Assembly: GCA_002389385.1 (NCBI GenBank)
Contig: DGOK01000096.1
Location: forward strand, 1 to 14,787
DNA length: 14,787 nucleotides
DNA from: Rhodospirillaceae bacterium UBA4468
GTDB lineage: Bacteria > Pseudomonadota > Alphaproteobacteria > Rhodospirillales > Casp-alpha2
Reading direction: 5' to 3'
Position numbers and translations under genes: made by a program. Under the pieces are notes generated by a model. It was given only the letters and a program-made list of their open reading frames with translations, was not told the origin of the DNA and did not search any database. Numbering within the stretch: the stretch's first letter is position 1; each line of letters opens with the position of its first letter. Shown here piece after piece: positions 1 through 6,457 of the stretch.

Positions 1-43
1 TATGGTACGTTAGTTTTCGCCAAGCGCAAAGATGGAGATTTAA

Positions 44-364
44 ATGCCCGATCCAGTGATACTATATATTACGGTCAGCGACCGCGAGGAAGGGCTACGT
101 ATTGGGCGTGCCCTTGTCGAAGAAAACTTGTGCGCGTTTGCAAATGTCAGTGAAAACGTGACATCAGTTTTTCGCTGGGAAGATGAAATTCAAGAGGCAA
201 GCGAAGTCGTGCTGATTGCCAAAACACAACGACAGCACATTGATGCCGCAACCGACCTTGTGAAACTCGAGCATTCCTACGATTGCCCGTGTGTCGTGGT
301 GGTGCCAATCGTCGGCGGTAATGAGGAATTTATAAACTGGATAGATACTGAAACAACGGCTTAG
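44..364 (+). CDS. cutA: CutA1-family divalent cation tolerance protein
   Basis: A 106-residue protein, the usual length for CutA1, a small cytoplasmic protein that forms very stable trimers and was linked to copper and other divalent metal tolerance. Its real cellular role is unsettled. Visible family features are the N-terminal strand YITVSDREEG, the segment ALVEENLCAFANV with the conserved Cys at residue 31, the strand SVFRWEDEIQ, the EVVLIAKT strand, and the C-terminal YDCPCVVVVPIVGGNEEFINWI, split here by position as strand (about 79-89) and helix (about 90-101). A GGAG ribosome site at 34-37 lies 6 nt before the ATG. Its stop is only 5 nt from the end of a convergent minus-strand ORF, and no hairpin terminator is visible between them. 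The upstream 43 bases are too short to show a promoter. The family call is firm; the metal role is family knowledge only. Confidence 0.93.
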   Translation: MPDPVILYITVSDREEGLRIGRALVEENLCAFANVSENVTSVFRWEDEIQEASEVVLIAKTQRQHIDAATDLVKLEHSYDCPCVVVVPIVGGNEEFINWIDTETTA

Positions 365-369
365 GCTGT

Positions 370-483
370 TTAGACGCCAATCCGCTGCACAATCATACGC
401 GCCGCTTCGGCATTATTAATGCCGCCGGTAAAGCCAGCCTGGATCGCCTGGGATAATGGCTTCAGCAATTTCACCTGGGTCAT
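370..483 (-). CDS. 37-aa ORF: frameshifted C-terminus of the response regulator or coupled small protein
   Basis: The ORF begins MTQVKLLKPLSQAIQ and ends AARMIVQRIGV, and is predicted to be mostly helical. Its ATG overlaps the TGA of the upstream response-regulator fragment (ATGA at 480-483). That geometry fits translational coupling. It also fits a one-base deletion that split a longer regulator, because the peptide continues the helical, Leu/Ala-rich style of the regulator's C-terminal region and the rest of that gene already carries indels. The ORF stops 5 nt from the end of convergent cutA. I do not recognise it as an independent family. If it is the true C-terminus, the intact regulator would be about 305 residues. 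Confidence 0.4.
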   Translation of the reverse strand: MTQVKLLKPLSQAIQAGFTGGINNAEAARMIVQRIGV

Positions 484-1038
484 TCTGGCGGTGAACCTAC
501 ATCGGCACTGAGCGTCTCAGACACGGTGATCATGGCCCAGCATAACTCGGACACATGGTCGTACTTACTTCCTGCCATATGCCCCATGAGGTCCTGGTTC
601 AATTTGATTAACATTTGCAAACCGCCGAGTGCGGCTTTGCTGACAACACCCTTATCAAGCATCGGCACAATACATCCCAACAGCGCTACGATTTCAGGCG
701 CTGTATTCTCAGGACGGCGGTTCTTAACTTCAATAAGCGCGTTCTGAATTCCACGTTCAACATCGTGAAACTTTACCTGCTCGCCCATTGCTTTTTCATA
801 TAACGGGTTAGGGGGTGCAATTGCCCAAGAGGCGTCATCTACCTTACGCGCCGGTCCGGCATATGCGTCGGTTACAATAAATGGTTTCCGACGATGTATC
901 TGGAGATGAATACGCTCAAGTAGTCCTTTGGTGGAAACAGGCTTCATCACAACATCATCAGCACCAGCGCGCATGATGCCTTGGACGAGGCTTGGTGTCG
1001 GTTCACTCAGCAACACGATCACAGGCATAAATGGATTA
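480..1038 (-). pseudogene. Response regulator, 3' fragment (distal to the IS insertion)
   Basis: This fragment continues the receiver domain of the 5' piece at 1756-2017. It reads NPFMPVIVLLSEPTPSLVQG, then RAGADDVVMKPVSTKGLLERI, which supplies the beta4 Ser, the beta5 Lys-Pro (MKP) and helix alpha5 of a CheY-like receiver. After IHRRKPFIVTDAYAGPARK comes about 120 residues of predicted helices with no DNA-binding domain that I recognise. Several alphaproteobacterial regulators share the 'RRKPFVVTSDYIGPDRR'-type linker, so it was probably a stand-alone regulator with a helical output or partner-binding domain. The fragment has no proper start: its first in-frame Met (1028) is inside a beta strand, and the upstream codons run into the left end of the insertion sequence. 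It is not expected to be functional. Confidence 0.85.
1031..1038. repeat. Target-site duplication, left copy (ATGGATTA)
   Basis: Eight bases directly outside the left inverted repeat. They match the bases outside the right end except for one inserted T there. Eight bp is the usual duplication size for IS1595-family elements. Joining this copy directly to the right flank gives an uninterrupted receiver reading frame (RIGN joined to NPFMPV), which identifies this copy as the ancestral sequence. Confidence 0.8.
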
Positions 1039-1056
1039 GGGGCTGACCCAGATAAC
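1039..1056. repeat. IS terminal inverted repeat, left
   Basis: GGGGCTGACCCAGATAAC. Identical to the right repeat, read inward, at all positions but the fourth (G versus T). The transposase stop codon (TAG, 1056-1058) abuts it, so almost no non-coding DNA remains at this end. Confidence 0.9.
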
Positions 1057-1720
1057 TATCTCAAATAACGTTTAACGCATTGTCTTATCACCAACAATTG
1101 GTCTGACAGGTCACTGTTGTTGAAACGCCACTCACATTCCTTCAAATATAGGCCGAATTGAGCCTTTGGGACACCGTTGAATTTACGCATGTGACGCTTT
1201 GCCTGGTTCCAGAAATTCTCGATACCGTTGATATGGTTGTGGGCATCTGCAAAAAGTACAGAGTGGTTAATTCTGAAATGCCTGAAGTCCGAAACATCCA
1301 ACACATTGTTGGCCTTCCAGCAGTCAGAATAGACGATGCTGTCAGGCACGACTTTGCGCTCAATGATCGTGGCAACGTGGCCCTCGAGGCATCGGGAATG
1401 ATTTTAGTGTAGACCCTTCCTCCGCGCTTCAACAAGCCGAATACAGAGATTTTCTCGCAAGCACCACGCCCGCGCTTCCCCTTCCGCTTGCCGCCAAAGT
1501 AACTCTCATCCACCTCGATCTCGCCACCGAACATGGCTTCGCTTTTGGCTTCCAGCTTGAAAACAATAATTTCGCGCAGACGAGGGAAAAAGAAGGCTGC
1601 CGTCTTGCGGTTGACACCACAAAGACTGGCCCCCGTCAGAGGCGTAGAACCAGAAACAGAATGCTCGATCAGACGGTCTTGTTTATAGTAAATAAGTCGG
1701 CTATTGCGCATAGGCTCCAT
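1056..1720 (-). pseudogene. IS1595-family DDE transposase, one-base frameshift
   Basis: The gene is read in two frames. The first (from 1720, or more likely the Met at 1711) gives an N-terminal helix-turn-helix-like region (YYKQDRLIEH, GVNRKTAAFFFPRLREII), then EVDESYFGG with the first catalytic Asp, and GLLKRGGRVYTKIIPDASR. The second frame gives ERKVVPDSIVYSDCW with the second Asp, HFRINHS, HINGIENFW with the catalytic Glu, and KFNGVPK, LYLKECEWRFN. These are the standard ISXO2-like DDE motifs. The switch falls at the CCC run at 1381-1383 (GGG on the coding strand). Adding one G restores ASRGHVATIIERKV and a protein of about 220 residues, normal for short family members. The break lies between the first and second catalytic residues, so neither half should be active. 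Confidence 0.9.
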
Positions 1721-1743
1721 GATAACACCTTTTATGTGTTATC
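1721..1743 (-). promoter_or_regulatory. Perfect hairpin directly before the transposase start
   Basis: GATAACAC (1721-1728), a 7-nt loop, and GTGTTATC (1736-1743) form a perfect 8-bp stem immediately upstream of the ATG at 1718-1720. On the transposase strand the purine-rich AAAAGG that could serve as ribosome site lies in the loop and the first stem bases. One arm overlaps the right inverted repeat. Such a structure could limit transposase translation, especially on transcripts entering from outside, as described for other insertion sequences. That role here is inference. Confidence 0.45.
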
Positions 1744-1755
1744 TGGGTCAGACCC
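1738..1755. repeat. IS terminal inverted repeat, right
   Basis: GTTATCTGGGTCAGACCC on the + strand, which read inward is GGGTCTGACCCAGATAAC, matching the left end at 17 of 18 positions. Confidence 0.9.
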
Positions 1756-1764
1756 ATGGATTTA
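1756..1764. repeat. Target-site duplication, right copy with extra T
   Basis: ATGGATTTA, against ATGGATTA on the left. The extra T is a one-base insertion in a short T run. The left copy, not this one, restores the host reading frame when the element is removed in silico. Confidence 0.7.
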
Positions 1765-2017
1765 TTACCAATCCGGTTGTGACGAATGTCGCGAATGAGT
1801 TCCATAATATCGCCATCAGGGAATTCAGTACCGCAAAGAAGAGTGTCCGGCATCCGCATGGTGATCGCTTCACGCACTCTCTCACGAGCTCAGTGCCGAG
1901 CGTCACGCCACTAAATCCGTTATTGCTTAAGATTGTGCGCACGCCCTGGCGCGCATTGAGGTCGGTATCCACCAGCAACAAATCAATCTGACCAAAATGG
2001 TTAGTCTTCTGCATCAT
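1756..2017 (-). pseudogene. Response regulator, 5' fragment (receiver N-terminal half)
   Basis: Begins near MQKTNHFGQIDLLLVDTDLN (ATG at 2017 or 2014), the first strand and acidic pocket of a receiver domain, then VRTILSNNGFSGVTLGTEL. The frame then breaks at the CTCTCT run 1877-1882. Removing one AG unit gives a continuous ELVRVREAITMRMPD followed by LLCGTEFPDGD and MELIRDIRHNRIGN, which leads into the 3' fragment across the IS. At the position where the phosphoacceptor Asp normally sits the sequence has Gly (LLCG-TEFPDGD), and the usual Asp-Asp pair is VDTD. It was therefore probably a degenerate receiver even when intact. It lies about 100 bp downstream of ispDF on the same strand. The IS and two indels make it a pseudogene. 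Confidence 0.82.
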
Positions 2018-2034
2018 GTCGCACAAATACCCCC

Positions 2035-2050
2035 GGACATTCCAATGTCC
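2035..2050. repeat. Short perfect inverted repeat upstream of the regulator pseudogene
   Basis: GGACATT, a CC spacer, then AATGTCC: a 7-bp perfect dyad about 18 bp before the regulator start codon, in the 102-bp gap between ispDF and that gene. It could be an operator-like site or chance. It is not followed by a T run, so it is not a standard terminator. Confidence 0.3.
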
Positions 2051-2119
2051 TGGACAAACCCAATACCTTTAACCTGAAAAAGTTAACCATCAGGCGTTCT
2101 GGTCAACGAACCAAACAAA

Positions 2120-3301
2120 TTATCGTAAAATTTCAATAATTATTACAGCTTCCGCAGCGATACCTTCTCCACGTCCGGTAAAGCCCAAACGTTCAGTCGT
2201 TGTTGCTTTAACAGACACACAAGACACATCAATTTGAGCAATTTCAGCCAATCGCGCGCGCATCGCGTCCCGGTGTGGTCCTATTTTTGGTTTCTCACAA
2301 ATAATCGTCAGGTCAATATTAGAGAGCTCAAACCCGCGCTCACGCATGCGTTCACACGCATATGCTAAAAACTGATCAGACGATGCGCCACGCCATTGAG
2401 AATCTGTAGGCGGGAAGTGGCTGCCGATATCACCATCCGCAATCGCACCAAACACCGCATCTGTCACAGCATGTAATGCGACGTCCGCATCCGAATGTCC
2501 GATCAAAGCCCGCTCGCTGGTGATCTCGACACCACAAAGGGTTACATGGTCTCCTGGGCCCAATTTATGGACGTCATAACCACTGCCAATACGGAATGAC
2601 GGCGATCTTACCAGTTTAGCTTGGGCAGAATCGTCAGACATAATTTCCTCCATCCGCATCAAATCATCAGGTGTGGTCACTTTTATATTATTTTCATCCC
2701 CCAGAACAACGGCAACGCGATAGCCAGATGCTTCCATAACAGCTGCATCGTCTGTGAGTTCTTGCCCGATGGCCGAGCGGTGTGCCGCCAACAGGTCAGC
2801 ATATTTAAATCCTTGCGGCGTTTGTGCCCGCCAAAGCCCGTCACGCGAGACCGTGTCTGTAATAATTCCATCGTCATCAGCACGCTTCAAAGTATCAACA
2901 ACGGCAATCCCCGGGATAACACCAGAGGTGTCTTGAAGTGCCTCAATGACCCGATCAATGAGGGCAGGGGCAACCATCGGGCGCGCCGCATCGTGGACCA
3001 GGACATAATCAGGCGCACTGGAAGCCAGCCCCTCAAGGCCGTTACGGACGGAGTCCTGACGCGCTGCGCCGCCTGCAACAGGCTCAAGGTAATCAAGGCC
3101 ACCCAAAGCATTCGCCAGAATATCTGCGTCATCTGGATGAATAACAGGCAGAATGAGATCTATCGCAGGATGGTCCAGAAACGCCTGTACTGCATGGCGC
3201 ACCAAAGGCTGTTGGTGGACTTCAAGATACTGTTTAGGCATCTCACCACCAAACCTGTGACCGCGACCCGCAGCAACGATTATGACCGCAATTCGGGCCA
3301 T
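2120..3301 (-). CDS. ispDF: Bifunctional IspD/IspF, MEP isoprenoid pathway
   Basis: A 393-residue fused enzyme. The IspD part (residues 1 to about 222) is the CTP-dependent cytidylyltransferase making CDP-methylerythritol. It shows the nucleotide loop AAGRGHRFGG, then MPKQY, VHDAARP (102-108) and RAQTPQGF. The IspF part (about 234-393) is the cyclodiphosphate synthase. It shows RIGSGYDVH with the zinc ligands Asp243 and His245, then HSDADVALHAVTDA, EKPKIGPH and GFTGRGEGIA. Fused IspDF is typical of alphaproteobacteria; IspE acts between the two steps. The frame extends 8 codons upstream to a TTG, but the internal ATG at 3299-3301 has AAGGAG 9 nt before it and directly begins the catalytic strand ARIAVIIVAAGRG. 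I therefore start there. Confidence 0.96.
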   Translation of the reverse strand: MARIAVIIVAAGRGHRFGGEMPKQYLEVHQQPLVRHAVQAFLDHPAIDLILPVIHPDDADILANALGGLDYLEPVAGGAARQDSVRNGLEGLASSAPDYVLVHDAARPMVAPALIDRVIEALQDTSGVIPGIAVVDTLKRADDDGIITDTVSRDGLWRAQTPQGFKYADLLAAHRSAIGQELTDDAAVMEASGYRVAVVLGDENNIKVTTPDDLMRMEEIMSDDSAQAKLVRSPSFRIGSGYDVHKLGPGDHVTLCGVEITSERALIGHSDADVALHAVTDAVFGAIADGDIGSHFPPTDSQWRGASSDQFLAYACERMRERGFELSNIDLTIICEKPKIGPHRDAMRARLAEIAQIDVSCVSVKATTTERLGFTGRGEGIAAEAVIIIEILR

Positions 3302-3310
3302 GCTGAATAT

Positions 3311-3316
3311 CTCCTT
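3311..3316 (-). promoter_or_regulatory. Ribosome binding site that sets the ispDF start
   Basis: AAGGAG on the minus strand, 9 nt before the ATG at 3299-3301. It lies inside the reading frame that runs up to a TTG at 3325, so it favours the internal ATG over that longer start. Confidence 0.75.
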
Positions 3317-3331
3317 CGTTTTCAAACCGAG

Positions 3332-3359
3332 ATTTAACCGCCATGGGCAAGATTGCCAA
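3332..3359 (-). promoter_or_regulatory. Candidate sigma70-type promoter for ispDF
   Basis: On the minus strand TTGGCA (3354-3359) and TTAAAT (3332-3337) are separated by 16 bp. This would put the transcript start about 25 nt before the ispDF ATG. The match is 5/6 and 4/6 to TTGACA and TATAAT. A small dyad, GGCAA-GA-TTGCC (3346-3357), overlaps the -35 element. Prediction by eye only. Confidence 0.4.
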
Positions 3360-3461
3360 GCAAACGATCTAAAACTCTGGTTTTGAAACTACTTGATATT
3401 GCCCCATCACACGAACAAAGCGAACTCTTGCAAAAAAACGGCTACGGCGCGATGGTGCAGC

Positions 3462-4265
3462 ATGAAAACAGACCTGATTTTTGGCCTTATGGCGATGTTT
3501 GCGATTATCCCAGCTATTGCACTGAGCTGGCGTGGGCAGTTTCGCCGTGATTTCACATTTTTTGCCGTAACAGCCTTAGCCTGTGCCGGGCCATTATTGG
3601 ACGTTATCGTGCGTTCTGATTTAACCTGGCACGCTGATTTCAGTACATCAATATGGGTCACCATTACGATAACGATAGCATTGTTCTTATTTTTCTCTGC
3701 TGTCGAACGAAATGCATGGCAATTGGCGCCGTTATTAAACGTTTATATGTTGATTCTGGCTGTCATCGCATTCGCTTGGCAAAACATTGATACCGATGCG
3801 CAAGCCGTCACCGATGGAACAGGGTTATTAGTGCTGCACATTGGCTTTGCAGTCACCACCTATGGCCTTGTGACATTAGCCGCTGTTGCTGGACTCGCAG
3901 CGTTCTTGCAAGAACGCGCTTTAAAGCGAAAACGGAAACCCATTTTAGACGGTATCCTACCTTCAATTACGGATTGCGACCGGCTCGTCAGCCGTTTTTT
4001 AATGATTGGCGAAGCAATACTCGGTCTTGGCCTCATAACGGGGATTGTGCTTAATATCTCTCTCGGTGAAGACGCATTGACCATAGACCACAAAACGGTC
4101 TTCTCATTAGCGACTTTCGTGACCATCGGCGCTCTGTTGTATGCTCAATCGAAGCATGGCCTCAGAGGCCGCCGCGCATCTCGCTTTGTGTTGCTGGCGT
4201 ATCTTTTGCTAACGCTTGGTTATCCCGGCGTTAAGTTCGTCTCAACCGTTTTAGCCTTGGGTTAA
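3462..4265 (+). CDS. YpjD/HemX/CcsA-like cytochrome c assembly family membrane protein
   Basis: A 267-residue protein with about eight predicted membrane segments: roughly residues 5-22, 31-50, 64-82, 92-107, 121-148, 183-200, 213-228 and 241-262. The conserved pattern LHIGFAVTTYG (His126), the late segment DHKTVFSLATFVTIG (His210) and KHGLRGRRASRF match the YpjD/HemX branch of the cytochrome c assembly family. The tryptophan-rich haem-handling loop of true CcsA and CcmC/CcmF proteins is not obvious, so a haem-delivery role is only a family-level guess. The start at ATG 3462 gives a normal length (E. coli YpjD is 263 residues) and puts a membrane helix at the N-terminus. A longer frame reaching TTG 3393 adds an unlikely charged extension. 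It is divergent from ispDF and ends 69 nt before the chosen dusB start. Confidence 0.8.
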   Translation: MKTDLIFGLMAMFAIIPAIALSWRGQFRRDFTFFAVTALACAGPLLDVIVRSDLTWHADFSTSIWVTITITIALFLFFSAVERNAWQLAPLLNVYMLILAVIAFAWQNIDTDAQAVTDGTGLLVLHIGFAVTTYGLVTLAAVAGLAAFLQERALKRKRKPILDGILPSITDCDRLVSRFLMIGEAILGLGLITGIVLNISLGEDALTIDHKTVFSLATFVTIGALLYAQSKHGLRGRRASRFVLLAYLLLTLGYPGVKFVSTVLALG

Positions 4266-4322
4266 GCCACGACAAAAAACGTTGCATTTTTAGGGATTAT
4301 GCCTAATTTGTGGGCAGTTCTT

Positions 4323-4327
4323 GGAGG
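4323..4327 (+). promoter_or_regulatory. Ribosome binding site that sets the dusB start
   Basis: GGAGG, 7 nt before the GTG at 4335. The upstream in-frame ATG at 4299 has only AGGGATT directly against it, so the GTG is the better start. Confidence 0.7.
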
Positions 4328-4334
4328 ATGCACG

Positions 4335-5333
4335 GTGGCTGATATTAAACCACTCAAAATTGGACCCGTTCAACTTGATGGAAACGTCGTGTTGGCCCCT
4401 ATGTCAGGCGTCACAGACATGCCGTTTCGTCGTCTTGTAAAGCGATGGGGCGTTGGGCTTGTTGTCTCTGAGATGATTGCATCACGTGCAATGATCTATG
4501 CCGCCAAGAAAACCATGAAAATGGCGTCTAATTGCGCTGAAGAACACCCGATGTCCGTTCAGCTGGCCGGTTGTGACCCGGATGTCATGGCAGAAGCCGC
4601 GCGTCTTAATGAAGGCCGAGGCGCTTCGCTGATTGATATCAATATGGGTTGCCCCGTAAAGAAGGTGACGAACGGCGATGCTGGCTCAGCCTTGATGCGC
4701 GATCTTGTTCATGCGGGCAAGATACTCGAAGCCACTGTCAAAGCCGTTGATCTTCCTGTGACGCTGAAAATGCGTACGGGATGGGATGACGCATCGCGCA
4801 ACGCACCAGAATTGTCACGTATCGCTGAAGATTGCGGCATCCAAGCCCTGGCAGTCCATGGCCGAACGCGTTGTCAGTTCTATAAAGGACATGCGGACTG
4901 GAGCTATATCCGCAACGTCAAAGAAGCTGTAAAAATTCCAGTATTCTGTAATGGCGATATCAATGCTGTTGAAGATGCCGAAGAGGCGCTTGCGCAATCC
5001 GGCGCTGATGGTGTTCTCGTTGGCCGTGGCACGTATGGTCGGCCTTGGTTTCCAGCACAGGTTCAGCATTTCATGGAAACAGGTGGGCATCGCCTGGACC
5101 CAGCACTAGACGATCAGCTGGATTGCGTCCTCACACATTACGATGACATCCTAAGCCATTATGGAATTGATGCTGGAGTGCGGATAGCTAGAAAGCATAT
5201 TGGCTGGTATTCCAAAGGCTTACGAGACTCGGCTGAATTTCGTGCTCAGGTAAACCAGATGACAGAACCCGTAAAGGTTCGCCAGGCAATCACCGATTTC
5301 TATCATGCTAACCTTGATCAAGTCGCCGCCTAA
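4335..5333 (+). CDS. dusB: tRNA-dihydrouridine synthase DusB (NifR3 family)
   Basis: An FMN-dependent enzyme that reduces uridine to dihydrouridine in the tRNA D-loop. The 332-residue TIM-barrel protein shows the flavin-binding APMSGVTDMPFR at its N-terminus, SEMIAS, the NMGCPVKKV loop with the catalytic Cys, LKMRTGWDD, the substrate/flavin segment VHGRTRCQFYKGHADW, PVFCNGDI and VGRGTYGRPW. The C-terminal helical tRNA-binding region ends near VKVRQAITDFYHAN. The GTG start behind GGAGG gives a length usual for DusB; the ATG 12 codons upstream adds a poorly fitting leader. In alphaproteobacteria this gene (nifR3) commonly heads the ntrBC operon, and here ntrB follows after 2 nt, so they are surely co-transcribed. 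Confidence 0.95.
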   Translation: MADIKPLKIGPVQLDGNVVLAPMSGVTDMPFRRLVKRWGVGLVVSEMIASRAMIYAAKKTMKMASNCAEEHPMSVQLAGCDPDVMAEAARLNEGRGASLIDINMGCPVKKVTNGDAGSALMRDLVHAGKILEATVKAVDLPVTLKMRTGWDDASRNAPELSRIAEDCGIQALAVHGRTRCQFYKGHADWSYIRNVKEAVKIPVFCNGDINAVEDAEEALAQSGADGVLVGRGTYGRPWFPAQVQHFMETGGHRLDPALDDQLDCVLTHYDDILSHYGIDAGVRIARKHIGWYSKGLRDSAEFRAQVNQMTEPVKVRQAITDFYHANLDQVAA

Positions 5334-5335
5334 GA

Positions 5336-6457
5336 ATGGTCAAGAACGTGCCAGCAATCGCTGCCTTACCTGAAGCAGGTGATGTTGGCGCCGACGCTGT
5401 TCTGAATGCACTGGCATGTGCCGTTATCGTTGTTGATGACGACAATAACATCTGCCGCGTCAATCAAGCTGCAGAGCAGCTCTTAAGAGGCAGTGCATCT
5501 TATCTCGACGGCAAATCGATCAACATTCTATTGCCGCAAGATAGCCCTGTATTAGGGCTTGTCGATCAGGCGCGGCGCTTTCGAAGTATCGTTGCTGAAT
5601 ACGATGTAACGATCGAGACACCACGCATTGGCTCGCATTCTGTTGATCTACAGGTTTCCTGTATTCCAGAAGATCCCGGTGCTGTAGCAATTGTCATTCA
5701 ACTCAGATCCATCGCCGAAAAAATCAATCATCAGCTCAATCATATGGGTGCGGCACGCTCCGTCACTGCAATGGCGGCGATGTTGGCACACGAGGTTAAA
5801 AATCCTCTGTCTGGTATCCGTGGTGCGGCACAATTGCTTGAGCAATCTGCCAACGATGAGGACAAAGAGCTCACAACGCTCATCTGTGACGAAGTGAACC
5901 GAATTGTTGGACTTGTTGACCGTATGGAAGTTTTCTCAGATCGCGTGCCGCTGCAGCGTGAAGCCGTCAATATCCATAAAGTGCTGGATCGCGTGCAACG
6001 ACTCGCAGAAACAGGCTTTGGCAAACACGTTCGCTTTCTTAATCAGTTCGATCCGTCATTACCGCCCGTTTGGGGTAATCACGATCAACTTGTGCAAGTG
6101 ATGCTCAATCTGGTTAAAAATGCCGCCGAAGCCTTACCAAGTGTTGGCGGGGAAATCACTATCGGGACGGCTTATAGCCAAGGTGTTCGGTTTGCCTTAC
6201 CAGGCGCCGAGAACCGTGTCCATTTGCCGCTAACAGTTTGGATCCGTGATAACGGCCCAGGCATCCCTGATGATATGAAACGGTATTTATTTGATGCCTT
6301 CATTACGTCCAAGCCTCGCGGCAGTGGATTGGGACTAGCATTGGTTGCCAAAATTATTGGCGACCATGGCGGCATTATTGAATTTGATAGCATTCCAGGG
6401 CGTACTGTATTCCGCGTCATGTTACCAATGTATAAAATGGGGAACGAAGATGGCTGA
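5336..6457 (+). CDS. ntrB: Nitrogen regulation sensor kinase NtrB (GlnL)
   Basis: A cytoplasmic histidine kinase/phosphatase that, with PII proteins, sets the phosphorylation of NtrC according to nitrogen supply. The 373-residue protein has no membrane segment. A PAS-like sensor occupies about residues 18-125 (VIVVDDDNNICRVNQAAEQL). The dimerisation helix carries AHEVKNPLSGIRGAAQLL with the phospho-acceptor His152. The ATPase domain has the N box MLNLVKNAAEAL, DNGPGIP (305-311), the FDAFITSKP lid segment and GSGLGLAL (329-336). Order and motifs are those of NtrB rather than a generic PAS kinase, and the adjacent ntrC supports this. The ATG lies 2 nt after the dusB stop with no strong ribosome site, so translation is probably coupled. 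Its stop lies inside ntrC (8-nt overlap). Confidence 0.95.
   Translation: MVKNVPAIAALPEAGDVGADAVLNALACAVIVVDDDNNICRVNQAAEQLLRGSASYLDGKSINILLPQDSPVLGLVDQARRFRSIVAEYDVTIETPRIGSHSVDLQVSCIPEDPGAVAIVIQLRSIAEKINHQLNHMGAARSVTAMAAMLAHEVKNPLSGIRGAAQLLEQSANDEDKELTTLICDEVNRIVGLVDRMEVFSDRVPLQREAVNIHKVLDRVQRLAETGFGKHVRFLNQFDPSLPPVWGNHDQLVQVMLNLVKNAAEALPSVGGEITIGTAYSQGVRFALPGAENRVHLPLTVWIRDNGPGIPDDMKRYLFDAFITSKPRGSGLGLALVAKIIGDHGGIIEFDSIPGRTVFRVMLPMYKMGNEDG

Larger units (their letters stand above)
1039..1755 (-). mobile_element. IS1595-family insertion sequence (ISXO2-like transposase), 717 bp
   Basis: A complete, compact insertion sequence. It is bounded by terminal inverted repeats starting GGGGCTGACCCAGATAAC (left) and GGGTCTGACCCAGATAAC (right, read inward), 17 of 18 identical, and by an 8-bp target duplication, one copy of which has gained a T. 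It carries one transposase gene on the minus strand. Size, GGG ends, 8-bp duplication and the transposase motifs all point to IS1595; the short length and lack of an N-terminal zinc ribbon suggest the IS1016-like subgroup, which is inference. It sits inside, and in the same direction as, a response-regulator gene. Its transposase is frameshifted, so it is probably immobile unless a related copy acts in trans. Confidence 0.92.

Noticed and set aside
365..369. Possible bidirectional terminator between cutA and the convergent 37-aa ORF
   Set aside because: Only five bases separate the ends, and no GC-rich stem with a T run is present on either strand.
2621..3337. Plus-strand 238-codon open frame opposite the IspD half of ispDF
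   Set aside because: Antisense shadow; the translation is rich in Arg, Cys and Asn, with no recognisable domain, and the ispDF motifs on the other strand are complete.
3353..3550. Plus-strand 65-codon frame beginning at TTG 3353
   Set aside because: It overlaps the start of the YpjD-like gene in another frame, has no start-site support and no recognisable motif.
3627..3642. TGGCACG-N4-TTTCA, resembling a sigma54 -24/-12 promoter
   Set aside because: It lies inside the YpjD-like coding sequence, misses the conserved GC of the -12 box, and has no gene start shortly downstream.
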